From Emticicia sp. CRIBPO (GTDB taxonomy: Bacteria; Bacteroidota; Bacteroidia; Cytophagales; Spirosomataceae), in NCBI RefSeq assembly GCF_009905725.1, contig NZ_JAAAKV010000007.1, positions 248,001 to 312,000 on the forward strand: 64,000 nt of DNA, in the 5' to 3' direction. The position numbers and the translations under genes were made by a program. Numbering within the stretch: position 1 is the stretch's first letter; each line of letters begins with the position of its first letter. The notes under the pieces are model-generated. The model searched no databases. It had not been told where the DNA came from and worked only from the letters and a program-made list of their open reading frames with translations. Shown piece by piece: positions 43,230-53,590 of this stretch.

Positions 43230-44549
43230 ATGAGACTTTTTCCTGCACTTTTATCCGTTATTGTTTTAAGCGTTTTTATTTCCTCATGTGCGGTCCAGAA
43301 AACCGGAAAAACCAGCCCGGAAATTGGCCTCAGGTTAAGCCTGGATACTTCTTCTGTTTTAAGAAACAGTCTCTCGGGTCTGGTTCTTTATGACCCGGCA
43401 ACGTCCGCAAATGTTTTTGCCAAAAACGCCGGCATTTATTTTGCCCCGGCATCCAATACCAAGATATTTTCCCTGTTCGCCTGTCTCAATACCTTGGGGG
43501 ATTCCATCCCTGCCTTAAGATATATCGTGAAAGGAGATTCCCTGATCTTTTGGGGAACGGCCGATCCGACTTTCCTTCATCCGGACTTTGCTCCTTCCAA
43601 AACCCTGGATTTTTTCAAAGCTTATCCTGACAAAAAACTATTCTTCTCAACCTCCAACTTTAACAACCCCCACTATGGTGCGGGATGGGCCTGGGACGAT
43701 TATAATGATGATTACCAACCTGAAATAACCTCCCTGCCTGTTTATGGTAACATCGTAAGGGTTGGTATTAAAGCCGGAAGTATTAAAATAAACCCGGCCA
43801 TTTTCCAGTCCTCTTTCATCGACAGCGAAAATGCCCAGCAGGGATATATAAAAAGGCATATGGATGACAACCATTTTACGATTTCTAAAAAGGTAAAAGA
43901 GGCTAAAAATTATAAACAGGACATTCCTTTTAAAACGTCTGACGGATTAACCGCCGGCCTTTTATCGGATACCTTAAACAGGGTTGTGGAATTATCCCGG
44001 TACACGATGCCGCACGATGCTAAAACGATCTATTCATTTGCTACAGATACAGTTTACAGGAGGATGATGGTAGTAAGTGACAATATGCTGGCCGAGCAAT
44101 TGCTGCTGCTGGCCGGAAATACCTATTCCGACACCATCAGCACTTCTTCCAGCATTGAAGCCGTTAGAAGCAGGTTTCTTGATGACCTGCCGGATCCGGC
44201 CAAATGGGTGGACGGTTCGGGCTTGTCCAGGTACAATCTTTTTACCCCTCAAAGCCTGGTCAGATTACTGGATAAAATGTATGCCAAAACGCCTCATAAA
44301 AGGTTATTTTCGTTATTTCCGGCAGGAGGACAGTCCGGTACCATAAAGACCGCCTATAAGTCGGGCGATCCTTTCATTTTTGCCAAGTCGGGCTCTATGA
44401 GCGGCGTATATAACCTGAGCGGGTATCTTAAAACAAAGTCCGGGAAGACCCTGATATTCAGTTTTATGAATAACAACTTTACCCACCCCGTTTCGAAAGT
44501 ACGTAACGAAGTGTCAAAGATCCTGACCTGGGTTCATGAAAATTACTGA
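43230..44549 (+). CDS. PBP4-type D-alanyl-D-alanine carboxypeptidase/endopeptidase (lipoprotein)
   Basis: The 439-residue protein belongs to family S13 (DacB). A lipoprotein signal ends in SSC (Cys20). Catalytic motifs are SNTK (S75-K78) in APASNTKIFS, SDN (about 284-286) in VVSDNMLAEQL, and KSG (about 389-391) in FAKSGSMSG. It trims or cuts peptidoglycan cross-links in the periplasm. The lipobox suggests an outer-membrane anchor. Confidence 0.9.
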   Translation: MRLFPALLSVIVLSVFISSCAVQKTGKTSPEIGLRLSLDTSSVLRNSLSGLVLYDPATSANVFAKNAGIYFAPASNTKIFSLFACLNTLGDSIPALRYIVKGDSLIFWGTADPTFLHPDFAPSKTLDFFKAYPDKKLFFSTSNFNNPHYGAGWAWDDYNDDYQPEITSLPVYGNIVRVGIKAGSIKINPAIFQSSFIDSENAQQGYIKRHMDDNHFTISKKVKEAKNYKQDIPFKTSDGLTAGLLSDTLNRVVELSRYTMPHDAKTIYSFATDTVYRRMMVVSDNMLAEQLLLLAGNTYSDTISTSSSIEAVRSRFLDDLPDPAKWVDGSGLSRYNLFTPQSLVRLLDKMYAKTPHKRLFSLFPAGGQSGTIKTAYKSGDPFIFAKSGSMSGVYNLSGYLKTKSGKTLIFSFMNNNFTHPVSKVRNEVSKILTWVHENY

Positions 44550-44555
44550 GAGGGT

Positions 44556-45029
44556 TTACCTCATTCTGTCTGCGTCTTTCACCATTTTCTCATCTTTCCT
44601 GATGAAACGGTTAGCGACCCAGTTACATGCCAATGCTAAAAATGCAGCGTAAATTCCGATGCCGTAAACTCCCTGGATGGAATCGGCCCCTATTTTGACG
44701 GCGTCATTCTGAATATGATAAACACTTAAGCCCAGTGATAAACCCATAAATAATGAATTAAGGGCTACAAAAAGCATTTGTCTGACGCGGTTCCTGTATT
44801 GAAATATAGAGAAAAGAGAAAGGCCGAGAGCCAAAACACCTAACAAGGCAACATAATAAATGGGTTTATCCATCGCAGCCAGGCTACCTTTTGTATGCAG
44901 AACGTGGTATGGATTAACAATGACCGCTTCATCAGGGCTTATTTGCTTTGTGAATGAATTGGTACCCAAAAAAACACCCATGCTGATCGCAGCAACTAAT
45001 AACAATAAAGACTGAATTCTTTGTAACAT
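44556..45029 (-). CDS. DUF4293 membrane protein
   Basis: The 157-residue protein starts MLQRIQSLLLLVAAISMG, the DUF4293 hallmark, and has four hydrophobic helices (about 5-24, 55-75, 85-105, 120-143). Its function is unknown and the family is restricted to Bacteroidota. It is convergent with the PBP4-type gene, six bases away. Confidence 0.85.
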   Translation of the reverse strand: MLQRIQSLLLLVAAISMGVFLGTNSFTKQISPDEAVIVNPYHVLHTKGSLAAMDKPIYYVALLGVLALGLSLFSIFQYRNRVRQMLFVALNSLFMGLSLGLSVYHIQNDAVKIGADSIQGVYGIGIYAAFLALACNWVANRFIRKDEKMVKDADRMR

Positions 45030-45106
45030 TTTCTATACGTTGTAAATGATTTGCAAAATTATACTATTTGAAAGTTTTTACTACCTAAATCCTGTTTTTT
45101 TGATAT

Positions 45107-45610
45107 TTATGACCTTGTCAATGTCTGAATAATTTCCCTGTGCTGCGGATACTTCTCCGATAAAACCGCCCTCTCGGCCATTTCAAAATCATCAAAATCA
45201 AAACCCGGGGCTACCGTACAACCCACCAAAGCATATTTACTACCGGCAGCCGGAATACTTCCAAACCAGCAACCCGCCGGCACAACGGCCTGAAAAACTT
45301 CTCCGTTTCCGGGATTATTTCCAAGAACAATTTTTTCGAGATTTCCATTCGTGTCGAAATAGAATATATTCAGCGGATCTCCGTTATAAAAATGCCAGAT
45401 TTCGTCGGATTTAATCTTATGAAAAGCCGAAAAGTCACTTTCCTCCAGCAGATACAAAATGGCCGTTCCGAAACGCCTCGGCCCGGAGAAACGGGCAGGT
45501 AAACCTGCCTGAGGGACGGACTCTTCTGAACGGTAAGTTTCAGCAAAAAAACCACCTTCCGGGTGTTTCCGGAGTTGCAGCTTTTCGACCCAATATGTGG
45601 CTGTATTCAT
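45107..45610 (-). CDS. Cupin DUF985 family protein
   Basis: The 167-residue protein is a single cupin: KLQLRKHPEGGFFAETYRS (about 10-28) opens the family, and FSAFHKIKSDEIWHFYNGDPL (about 62-82) carries the metal-site histidines, and later GCWFGSIPAAGSKYALVGCTVAPGF-type text. The ATG at 45610 is preferred; the longer frame adds 22 residues outside the fold. It is divergent from gldG. Confidence 0.85.
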   Translation of the reverse strand: MNTATYWVEKLQLRKHPEGGFFAETYRSEESVPQAGLPARFSGPRRFGTAILYLLEESDFSAFHKIKSDEIWHFYNGDPLNIFYFDTNGNLEKIVLGNNPGNGEVFQAVVPAGCWFGSIPAAGSKYALVGCTVAPGFDFDDFEMAERAVLSEKYPQHREIIQTLTRS

Positions 45611-45678
45611 TAAAAGATTTAATTTTCTGATAAAATTAGTGTATTTTTCGGGCAAATTTAGGATTGTAAAACACATTC

Positions 45679-47340
45679 ATGAACGGTAAGCAAAAAAAGT
45701 TTGGGATTATTCTGGCCATTGTCATTGCTGTCAATATACTGTCGGCCTGGTTTTTTTTCAGGGCTGACCTTACTGAAGAGAAAAGGTATTCTATTTCAAA
45801 AACTACAGAAGGAATTTTAAATAACATTGACGACCAGGTGGTTATAAAAGTCTACCTGGACGGACAGGCCCTTCCCGGTGGTTTTGAGCGGCTGAAAAGA
45901 GCGATTGATCAGACCCTGGAAGAATTTAAAAATTATGCGGGCAAACAAATTGATTATCAGTTTATTGATTTCAATGCTCTTTCAGAAGGTCCGGCAAGAG
46001 ACAAGCTGTTCAATGAACTGATATCCAAAGGCATGCAACCGACCACGATCTTTGATAAAAAAGACGGCCGGAAAACAGAAAACCTGATCTTTCCTTATGC
46101 CACGGTCTGGTATCAGAATAAGGAGTCTGTGGTATTGCTATTGAAAGGCAACCAGGCCATGGACGCCCAGACCAAGCTGAATCAGTCCTACGAAAACGTG
46201 GAATTTGAACTGGCGAATGCCATTCATAAACTGACGCTGAAACAGAAAAAGAAGATCGGGCTGCTGACCGAATTCACGAAACTTCAACCCGTGAATTTTG
46301 CTGGCATGATCAATACCCTGCAGGAATACTATGACGTATTTATCATCGATTCGAAAGCCTCTCCCACATTCCAGGGGCTCGATGCACTGATCATCCCCAA
46401 ACCTGATTTTCCTGTAGACGACAGCACAAAATACAAGATTGACCAATACATCATGTATGGTGGTAAAGCCCTGTTTTTTGTGGATGGACTGAAGGTTGAC
46501 TCTGTTGGCCTTGAAGGTACTTTCGCCCAGCCGCTTGATGTTAATCTTGACGACCTGTTTTTTAACTATGGCGTAAGAATCAACAAGAATATGGTCAAAG
46601 ACGGTCTCAACTGTGCCGTTATTCCCCTTGTGGTGGGCAACACCGGCGACAAACCCAATATCCAGCCGGTGCCGTACAGGTATTTCCCGCTGATCAACAA
46701 TTTCGGCAACAGCCTGATCACGAAAAACCTGGATATGGTGTATACCCGGTTTACCTCAGACATCGATACGACGGCGGAAAGAGGCATCCAGAAAACACCT
46801 TTACTAATGACTTCGCCATATACCAAAATCCTCAACGCCCCTGCCCTGGTGACCTATAACGAGGCCCGCACCGACACCGACCAGAAAGAGTACCAGGGAG
46901 GCATAAAAAGCATTGCGTATTTGCTCGAAGGTAAGTTTACATCCTTGTATAAAAACCGGATGATCCACTCAAAAACGGCAGCTGTACCTTTCAAAGCAGA
47001 AGGAGAATCATCAAAAATCATCATTTGTTCGGACGGAGACATCATCGTTAACGACGTGGACCGCAAAACCGGGGAGCCCCTGGCCCTGGGTTATGATAAA
47101 TTTACCAAACATACTTTTGGAAACAAGGATTTCCTGATGAACTCCATCAGTTATCTTGTTGAAAATGAAGGCATTATTCTGGCCAGACAAAAGGAGATCA
47201 AAATCCGTCTGCTGGATACCCTGAAAACCCGCGACGAGCGAACCAGGTGGCAGATTGTCAACATGGTTTTACCTCTGGCTGTTTTATTAATTTTCGGTTT
47301 TTTCAGAGCTTATATGTGGAGAAAGAAATATAATTCCTGA
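45679..47340 (+). CDS. gldG: Gliding-motility ABC transporter substrate-binding protein GldG
   Basis: The 553-residue protein has an N-terminal membrane helix (about 8-28), the GldG opening RADLTEEKRYSISKTTEGIL (about 29-48), an extracytoplasmic domain, and a C-terminal helix (about 527-547). GldA, GldF and GldG form an ABC transporter needed for gliding in Flavobacterium. Here gldF is not adjacent, unlike the usual gldF-gldG pair. Many non-gliding Bacteroidota also have gldG, so motility cannot be inferred from it. Confidence 0.88.
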   Translation: MNGKQKKFGIILAIVIAVNILSAWFFFRADLTEEKRYSISKTTEGILNNIDDQVVIKVYLDGQALPGGFERLKRAIDQTLEEFKNYAGKQIDYQFIDFNALSEGPARDKLFNELISKGMQPTTIFDKKDGRKTENLIFPYATVWYQNKESVVLLLKGNQAMDAQTKLNQSYENVEFELANAIHKLTLKQKKKIGLLTEFTKLQPVNFAGMINTLQEYYDVFIIDSKASPTFQGLDALIIPKPDFPVDDSTKYKIDQYIMYGGKALFFVDGLKVDSVGLEGTFAQPLDVNLDDLFFNYGVRINKNMVKDGLNCAVIPLVVGNTGDKPNIQPVPYRYFPLINNFGNSLITKNLDMVYTRFTSDIDTTAERGIQKTPLLMTSPYTKILNAPALVTYNEARTDTDQKEYQGGIKSIAYLLEGKFTSLYKNRMIHSKTAAVPFKAEGESSKIIICSDGDIIVNDVDRKTGEPLALGYDKFTKHTFGNKDFLMNSISYLVENEGIILARQKEIKIRLLDTLKTRDERTRWQIVNMVLPLAVLLIFGFFRAYMWRKKYNS

Positions 47341-47414
47341 AAATAATACCAGGATTTATGATACTTTACTAAAAAAATACCAGGCCAAAACACCTCGTTT
47401 TGCCAACATTTGAC

Positions 47415-47422
47415 TATTTTTG
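47415..47422 (+). promoter_or_regulatory. -7 element for dnaN
   Basis: TATTTTTG matches TAnnTTTG 36 bases before the dnaN start. A TTTG lies 12 bases further upstream, too close for a standard -33. Confidence 0.45.
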
Positions 47423-47457
47423 TGGATTAATAAAAAACATACTCAAAACAAAGCAAT

Positions 47458-48582
47458 ATGAAGTTTGTCGTTTCGTCATCAGAGCTTTTAAAACAACTCT
47501 CAACCATCAGCGGTGTAATAGCCAGCAATCCACTTGTTCCGATACTTGAAAATTTTTTATTGCAGCTTGATAATACTACCCTGACGATCACCGCATCTGA
47601 CATGCAAACCGTGATCATCACTGAGGCCCTTGTTGACTCATCGGATTCAGGTTCTGTTGCTGTTCCGGCGAAATTACTGATGGATACCCTTCGTAGTTTG
47701 CCTGAGCAACCGGTAACTGTTAATATTAATGAAGAAACTTTTGGAACGGAGATCGTAACCAGCAACGGTAGATTTAAACTGGCCGGTGAAAATCCTCTTG
47801 ACTTTCCGAGACCTCCGCAGGTAAACCGTAATTTCAGCATTGAGCTTGATTCTCATATCCTGGGTGCGGCTATCTCCAATACCATCTTTGCTACCAGCAC
47901 AGACGACCTGAGACCTGCCATGACCGGTGTTTTTGTTGAACTGACTGAAGAATATACCACTTTTGTAGCTACCGACGGTCACCGTCTGATCCGTTACAGA
48001 AGAGAAGACGTGACATCGACTACTCCGACGACCATGATCCTTCCACGCAAAGCCCTTACTTTGCTGAGATCGTCTTTGCCATCTGATGTGGTTCCTGTAA
48101 AAACAGAATTCAGTAATTCCAACGCCTTTTTCAGCTTTGGAAATATCAAAATGATCTGTCGTCTGATCGACGAGCGTTTCCCGGATTACGAAAACGTTAT
48201 CCCTAAAAACAATCCGAACCAGATGACGATTGAAAGAGCCAAGTTCCTGAGCTCCCTGAAAAGGATCGCCATCTACTCCAACAAAACAACTCACCAGATC
48301 CGTCTGAAGATTACAGCGGACGAACTAACGATTTCTGCGGAAGATCTGGATTACTCAAACGAAGCGACGGAAAAACTGAGCTGTGAGTTTGTAGGAGACG
48401 ACATGGAGATCGGATTCAACGCCAAATTCCTGGCAGAAATGCTGAGTAACCTGAACACAGACATTCTTACTTTTGAGATGTCTCAGCCTAACAGGGCAGG
48501 TTTGCTTATTCCTAAAGACAAAGAAGAAAACGAAGACATGCTGATGCTGGTTATGCCGGTCATGCTGAATTCGTATTCATAA
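47458..48582 (+). CDS. dnaN: DNA polymerase III beta sliding clamp
   Basis: The 374-residue protein folds into three similar clamp domains (about 1-120, 128-245, 250-374). The start MKFVVSSSELLKQLSTISGVI and the conserved ATDGHRLIRYR (about 161-171) and the C-terminal LVMPVML are typical. It forms a dimeric ring on DNA that tethers polymerase III. It is not next to dnaA or recF, in keeping with scattered replication genes in this phylum. Confidence 0.97.
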   Translation: MKFVVSSSELLKQLSTISGVIASNPLVPILENFLLQLDNTTLTITASDMQTVIITEALVDSSDSGSVAVPAKLLMDTLRSLPEQPVTVNINEETFGTEIVTSNGRFKLAGENPLDFPRPPQVNRNFSIELDSHILGAAISNTIFATSTDDLRPAMTGVFVELTEEYTTFVATDGHRLIRYRREDVTSTTPTTMILPRKALTLLRSSLPSDVVPVKTEFSNSNAFFSFGNIKMICRLIDERFPDYENVIPKNNPNQMTIERAKFLSSLKRIAIYSNKTTHQIRLKITADELTISAEDLDYSNEATEKLSCEFVGDDMEIGFNAKFLAEMLSNLNTDILTFEMSQPNRAGLLIPKDKEENEDMLMLVMPVMLNSYS

Positions 48583-48618
48583 AAATACTATTTGTTACAA
48601 AATATACCGAAACAAGAG

Positions 48619-48645
48619 GCCCTGGAATTTTCCAGGGCTTTTTTG
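48619..48645 (+). terminator. Rho-independent terminator of dnaN
   Basis: GCCCTGG and CCAGGGC pair perfectly around AATTTT, followed by a run of T residues. Confidence 0.9.
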
Positions 48646-48706
48646 TTGGCCGGCTGTTTAGCCATAAGCTTTAACCGTCCTCTTCCGAAGATCAGTGACA
48701 TTGCAT

Positions 48707-48742
48707 AAAAAAAGCAGCTCCGTGTAGACGGAGCTGCTTTTA
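48707..48742 (-). terminator. Rho-independent terminator of fusA
   Basis: GCAGCTCCGT and ACGGAGCTGC form a perfect ten-base stem around GTAG; on the minus strand a run of seven T residues follows. A/T flanks on both sides make it potentially bidirectional. Confidence 0.9.
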
Positions 48743-48765
48743 TATATGTAAGAAAACCTCTTTTC

Positions 48766-50877
48766 TTAGTTTCCTTTTTCTTTCTTGATAACCTCTTCAG
48801 CGATGTTGTTAGGTACAAAATCGTAGTGAGAGAAAGTAAGGTTAGCTGTAGCACGACCTGAAGACATCGTTCTCAAGTCAGTTACATAACCGAACAGTTC
48901 AGAAAGAGGCACATCAGCTTTGATCACTTGTGAGCCTGATTTGGTATCCATACCTTTCATCATACCACGACGACGGTTAAGGTCACCTGTGATAGGTCCT
49001 GTATATTCTTCAGGAGTAAGTACTTCAACAGCCATGATCGGTTCAAGTAATTTAGGTCCGGCCAGTTTACCAGCTTCACGGAAACCTAATCTACCTGCCA
49101 TTTCAAATGAGAAGGCATCTGAATCGACATCGTGATACGAACCGTGGAAGATTCTTACTTTGAAGGCATCAACAGGGAAACCTGCAAGAGGTCCTGTTTT
49201 CATCGCTTCTTCAAAACCTTTCTGAATAGAAGGGATAAATTCACGAGGAATAACACCACCCACGATGTTGTTCACAAACTGAAGACCCATTTTCTTTTCT
49301 TTTCCTTCCTCATCGTCATCACGCGGACCGAATTCGAATACCACGTCAGCGAATTTACCACGACCACCGGTTTGTTTCTTGTAAACTTCACGGTGTTCAA
49401 CGGTCTTGGTGAAACATTCTTTGAAGGCTACCTGAGGGGCACCCTGGTTTACTTCTACTTTGAATTCACGACGCATACGGTCGATGATGATTTCAAGGTG
49501 AAGCTCACCCATACCTCTGATGATGGTTTGGCCTGTTTCCTCGTTAGATTCAACTTTAAGGGTCGGATCTTCTTCGATCAGTTTAGTGATCGCAGTAGAG
49601 AATTTATCCTGATCGGCTGTTTTCTTAGGCTCGATCGCATAACCGATAACCGGATCAGGGAATACCATTGATTCCAGTTCGATCGGGTGTTTTTCATCAG
49701 AAAGTGTATCTCCTGTTTTGATATCTTTAAAGCCTACTACCGCAGCAATATCACCGGCCTCAAGGGCATCGATCTGATTTTGCTTGTTAGCATGCATCTG
49801 GAAAATTCTAGAAATACGTTCTTTGTTTCCGGAACGGTTGTTCAATACATAAGAACCTGAAGGCAATACGCCTGAGTAAGCTCTTACAAAACACAAACGA
49901 CCTACAAACGGGTCAGTTGCAATTTTGAAGGCCAAACCTGCAAATGGTTGTTTTACATCCGGCTCTCTTAAGATTTCATCACCGGTTCTTGGATCTGTTC
50001 CTTTGATACCCGGTCTGTCCATCGGCGAAGGAAGGATAGCCATTACGTAATCAAGCATGGTCTGAACTCCTTTGTTTTTGAAAGAAGAACCACAAAGCAT
50101 AGGAACGATTTTCATCGTGATGGTAGCCTGACGAAGAGCAGCAAGAATTTCATCTTCAGAGATAGAATTCGGATCTTCGAAATATTTCTCCATCAGCGTT
50201 TCGTCAAATTCAGCTACTGCTTCAAGCAATTTCTCTCTCCATTCAGTAGCTTCTTCAAGCATATCGTCAGGAATCGGCACTTCTCTGAAAGTCATACCTT
50301 TGTCTTCTTCGTTCCATTCGATACCACGGAAGTTAACCAGGTCAACTACTCCTTTGAAGTTTTCTTCAGCTCCGATAGGCAATTGAAGAGGCACAGCGTA
50401 AGAGCCAAGCATTTCTTTTACCTGCTTACAAACATTAAGGAAGTCTGCTCCAGAACGGTCCATTTTATTTACGAAACCAATACGGGCAACATGATAGTTG
50501 TTAGCCAGACGCCAGTTAGTTTCAGATTGTGGTTCAACGCCATCAACAGCACTGAAAAGGAATACCAAGCCATCCAATACCCTTAGGGAACGGTTTACCT
50601 CAACAGTAAAATCCACGTGACCCGGAGTATCAATAATGTTAATATGGTAGTTTTCATCTCTGTATTTCCAGCCTACTGTAGTAGCAGCAGAAGTAATTGT
50701 GATACCTCTTTCCTGTTCCTGCTCCATCCAGTCCATTGTAGCAGCACCATCGTGAACTTCACCAATCTTGTGGCTGACACCTGCGTAATATAGAATACGC
50801 TCCGTAGTGGTGGTTTTACCGGCATCGATGTGGGCGGCAATCCCAATGTTTCTTGTAAATTTTAAATCGCGAGCCAT
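48766..50877 (-). CDS. fusA: Elongation factor G
   Basis: The 703-residue GTPase catalyses ribosomal translocation. The P-loop AHIDAGKT (15-22), switch motifs with [11 protein letters not shown] and DTPGHVDFT (about 84-92) and NKMD (about 139-142) are intact, followed by domains II-V. It stands alone, not in a str operon with rpsL, rpsG and tufA. It has its own promoter-like element and a strong terminator. Confidence 0.97.
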   Translation of the reverse strand: MARDLKFTRNIGIAAHIDAGKTTTTERILYYAGVSHKIGEVHDGAATMDWMEQEQERGITITSAATTVGWKYRDENYHINIIDTPGHVDFTVEVNRSLRVLDGLVFLFSAVDGVEPQSETNWRLANNYHVARIGFVNKMDRSGADFLNVCKQVKEMLGSYAVPLQLPIGAEENFKGVVDLVNFRGIEWNEEDKGMTFREVPIPDDMLEEATEWREKLLEAVAEFDETLMEKYFEDPNSISEDEILAALRQATITMKIVPMLCGSSFKNKGVQTMLDYVMAILPSPMDRPGIKGTDPRTGDEILREPDVKQPFAGLAFKIATDPFVGRLCFVRAYSGVLPSGSYVLNNRSGNKERISRIFQMHANKQNQIDALEAGDIAAVVGFKDIKTGDTLSDEKHPIELESMVFPDPVIGYAIEPKKTADQDKFSTAITKLIEEDPTLKVESNEETGQTIIRGMGELHLEIIIDRMRREFKVEVNQGAPQVAFKECFTKTVEHREVYKKQTGGRGKFADVVFEFGPRDDDEEGKEKKMGLQFVNNIVGGVIPREFIPSIQKGFEEAMKTGPLAGFPVDAFKVRIFHGSYHDVDSDAFSFEMAGRLGFREAGKLAGPKLLEPIMAVEVLTPEEYTGPITGDLNRRRGMMKGMDTKSGSQVIKADVPLSELFGYVTDLRTMSSGRATANLTFSHYDFVPNNIAEEVIKKEKGN

Positions 50878-51187
50878 TAATATAATTTGTTTACAGTTTT
50901 TTCAATTTCACATCCCGAAGGGTAAATGTTTCGTACCCAAACCAGAATATTTTCAGAAATTACATTTTGAATTTGGGGTGCAAAATTACAAAAAAAAACC
51001 TGATAATGAAATTTTTATAGCTTTATTAAATTATTAAGGCCCGAGTTTCTTATTTTTGAATGAAATAGGAAACCAAAAACATTCTTTTCCGTTTAATAAG
51101 ATTCTGTTCAAATAAAAATGTTAATTATAAAACATTTAGTAAGTTTGATTTATAAAATGCATTTCCCAATTACAAAAAATTAATACG
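50878..51187. promoter_or_regulatory. Divergent promoter region between fusA and the DUF3467 gene
   Basis: This 310-base AT-rich stretch has no gene. It holds a minus-strand -7 element TAATTTTG (50981-50988) for fusA and a plus-strand TAAGTTTG (51140-51147) for the DUF3467 gene. The fusA leader would be about 95 bases long. No attenuator or riboswitch was recognised. Confidence 0.5.
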
Positions 51188-51520
51188 ATGGCAAAAAAGC
51201 AGGAAATAGAAGAAGAGGAGAATGAAAACCAGATCAACATTGAGCTGTCTGAAGAGATGGCAGAAGGTGTTTATGCCAATCTTGCAATGATTGCTCATTC
51301 GAACTCTGAATTTGTAGTGGATTTTATCAGGCTGATGCCCGGTGTGCCTAAAGCAAAAGTGAAAGCAAGAATTATTCTGACGCCTGAGCACGCACAAAGA
51401 CTCCTGATGGCTCTTCAGGACAATATCAGCAAATACGAGAATAATTTCGGTGAAATCAGACAAAGCAACGACCCGATTCCTTTTCCGATGAATTTCGGAG
51501 GACAGATGGGTGAAGCATAA
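51188..51520 (+). CDS. DUF3467 protein
   Basis: The 110-residue cytoplasmic protein starts with a glutamate-rich stretch (about 4-15), then INIELSEEMAEGVYANLAMIAHSNSEFVVDFIRLMPG (in parts, about 17-52) and RIILTPEHAQRLLMALQDNI, which define DUF3467. Its function is unknown; it is widespread in Bacteroidota. A single-gene transcript is bounded by the -7 element at 51140 and the terminator at 51525. Confidence 0.88.
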   Translation: MAKKQEIEEEENENQINIELSEEMAEGVYANLAMIAHSNSEFVVDFIRLMPGVPKAKVKARIILTPEHAQRLLMALQDNISKYENNFGEIRQSNDPIPFPMNFGGQMGEA

Positions 51521-51524
51521 AATA

Positions 51525-51561
51525 AAACGGGTTAACAGCCATTTTCACTGTTAACCCGTTT
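51525..51561. terminator. Hairpin terminator between DUF3467 and DUF1080 genes
   Basis: A perfect 14-base stem (51525-51538 with 51548-51561) around a nine-base loop lies between the convergent genes. The T run is short, so the stem strength probably does the work on both strands. Confidence 0.75.
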
Positions 51562-51578
51562 CATCCTTATCTTTTCAA

Positions 51579-52247
51579 TTACAGTTCCTTAATTCTTATC
51601 GTTTTAAAAGACACTGAATCTCCGTGATCCTGCAATGAAATACGGCCCTTCGCATGAGCTTTTGCATAAGGCCACTTCGCAAACTTGCTTCCCGCCAGGT
51701 CATTTTTCCAGATCTCGCTTCCGTATTCATAGTCTGCTACTTTCTTACCGTTCAGCCAGTGTTCAATATGATCGTTTTTGATGATCAGCTTACCTTTGTT
51801 CCATTCGCCCGCAGGTTTGGTGGCCGTCAGGTCTTTAGGTGGGTAAATGTCATAGTTAGCACCGGTCTTTTGCTTGTCCTGTATCTTTTCAGGATAATTG
51901 ACATCGTCGATGATCTGAAACTCAGGTCCTGAGGCATAAGGGGCAAAAAGCTCTTTGTTTTCAGGGTCCTCAATTACTTTGTAGATCAAGCCGCTGTTAC
52001 CCTTAGGTTGTACTTTAAATTCAAATTCCAGGATATAGTTTTCGTATTCCTTGTCGGTCAGCAGGTCTCCGTTTTTGCCTTTAGTGGTCAGGATACCGTT
52101 TTCTACGGTCCATCCTTTTACTTCCTTGCTTTTCCATGAATGCCATCCGGCGGTTGATTTCCCGTCAAAAATGTTAACCCATTTGCCTTTTTGTCCGAAG
52201 GCAAAAGAAGAGGTCAGCATGGTCAGAACAATTATAAATTTTTTCAT
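51579..52247 (-). CDS. DUF1080 secreted protein (3-keto-disaccharide hydrolase-like)
   Basis: The 222-residue protein has a signal peptide (MKKFIIVLTMLTSSFAFGQ) and one concanavalin-like DUF1080 domain. WVNIFDGKSTAGWHSW (about 23-38), GDLLTDKEYENYILEFEFKV and GNSGLIYKV (about 83-91) and the late GRISLQDHGDSVSFKTIRIKEL pattern are diagnostic. Family members act on glycosides and 3-keto-sugars in the periplasm. No other sugar gene is adjacent except the membrane acyltransferase-like gene. Confidence 0.9.
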   Translation of the reverse strand: MKKFIIVLTMLTSSFAFGQKGKWVNIFDGKSTAGWHSWKSKEVKGWTVENGILTTKGKNGDLLTDKEYENYILEFEFKVQPKGNSGLIYKVIEDPENKELFAPYASGPEFQIIDDVNYPEKIQDKQKTGANYDIYPPKDLTATKPAGEWNKGKLIIKNDHIEHWLNGKKVADYEYGSEIWKNDLAGSKFAKWPYAKAHAKGRISLQDHGDSVSFKTIRIKEL

Positions 52248-52318
52248 CAGGTTGAATATATTATGTTTGATAAACGATTAAAAATACACATTCATAAGCC
52301 CTTACAGAGCCGCCTTTA

Positions 52319-53590
52319 TTAAACTTTGAAAATTAGTTTATTCTTATAAAAAATCCAAAGAATTAAAGTCCAAATCAAAACATAGGTCAGAGCCCCGGCG
52401 AGAGAGGCATTCATCGGATTTTCAAAAAACCGGGCAATCCCGTATTGATAAAGATAGGCCTGTAAGTTGATCTGGCCGGTGGCGTCCTCCGGATTAGTCA
52501 GTTTGATCATGCCCAAAACACGGGGAATAACACCCGAATAGAAAAATACGATCATCGGGTTAACCCCCCAGATCACAAAGAAAGGGGTCCATTTGTTCAG
52601 ATTCAGGACTTCAATGAGCCAGTAAAGTACATTTAAACAGAGAATGGCTAGACCGGAAACAAACAGCACATAAGAACTTGTCCACAAGGGTTTGTTGATC
52701 GGGAAGCTCTTGTCCCACAGGATACCGGCCAGTAGCAAAACCACCCCCAGCCCGGCCATGTACTGCAGTTTTTTTAGTTTCGGAACGTTGCTGTTGAGCA
52801 GCTGCCCGATCAGTAATCCTATGATACAGGAAGCGATCGCGGGAATGGTACTCAGGATGCCTTCCGGATCCCAGGTCTTGGAAACGACATACATGTGCCC
52901 TTCCAGCAGGGCGTTATCTACCCAGGCGGCCATATTGGTGGCTTTGTTGAGGTTTGGAGCTCCGAATCCCGGAATCTGCACCTGGGTCATCAGTATCCAA
53001 TAGAATATCAGCAGCAAAGCCGCTGCAGCTACCTGCCCTCTGAAACCGGTCAGCAAATACAAAACAGAAGTGATAAAATAAACAATACCGATGCGTTGCA
53101 ATACGCCGGGAATTCTCACATTTTTAAAATCTTCAAAACCGCCAAAGGCCAGCAACAGCAGGCAGAAGAAAATAAGAAGCACAAGGTACAATTTTGTTCT
53201 GCCTTTAAAATCGGCCATCAGGGCATAGCTCACGGCGATGGTAATGAGTAGTCTGACTACAGCAAACGGAATCCCTTCCCATCCGAAAAGGTTGATTTTC
53301 GAAAAGAAGTTGAGAAACAGACCGAGGCAAAATATCCTTAATGACCGTACGAGTATTTTTTCAAAAGTACCGGCATTCCATATTTTTTCAGGAATGGCAA
53401 AAGAAACAGACACTCCGACAATGAATATGAAAAACGGGAAAACCAGGTCGGTGGGTGTACATCCGTGCCATTCTGCATGGAGCAATGGCGGGTAAACACT
53501 GCCCCAGTCTCCGGGATTATTAACAATGGTCATCAGAATGATTGTCAGTCCCCTGAAAACATCAAGGGAAATCAACCGTTTTTTTTGCAT
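52319..53590 (-). CDS. Membrane acyltransferase-like protein (DUF5009, NagX/HGSNAT type)
   Basis: The 423-residue protein has about eleven hydrophobic helices and opens with RLISLDVFRGLTIILMTIVN (about 4-23) and GCTPTDLVFPFFIFIVGVSVSF (in parts, about 43-64), typical of bacterial relatives of heparan-alpha-glucosaminide N-acetyltransferase. These move an acetyl group across the membrane to an amino sugar. The catalytic histidine of the family should be in HAEWHGCT (about 37-44). It is upstream of the DUF1080 gene on the same strand. Confidence 0.88.
   Translation of the reverse strand: MQKKRLISLDVFRGLTIILMTIVNNPGDWGSVYPPLLHAEWHGCTPTDLVFPFFIFIVGVSVSFAIPEKIWNAGTFEKILVRSLRIFCLGLFLNFFSKINLFGWEGIPFAVVRLLITIAVSYALMADFKGRTKLYLVLLIFFCLLLLAFGGFEDFKNVRIPGVLQRIGIVYFITSVLYLLTGFRGQVAAAALLLIFYWILMTQVQIPGFGAPNLNKATNMAAWVDNALLEGHMYVVSKTWDPEGILSTIPAIASCIIGLLIGQLLNSNVPKLKKLQYMAGLGVVLLLAGILWDKSFPINKPLWTSSYVLFVSGLAILCLNVLYWLIEVLNLNKWTPFFVIWGVNPMIVFFYSGVIPRVLGMIKLTNPEDATGQINLQAYLYQYGIARFFENPMNASLAGALTYVLIWTLILWIFYKNKLIFKV

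Noticed and set aside
47674-48294. A 206-codon minus-strand frame inside dnaN
   Set aside because: It is fully antisense to the sliding clamp gene; no motif or start context supports it.
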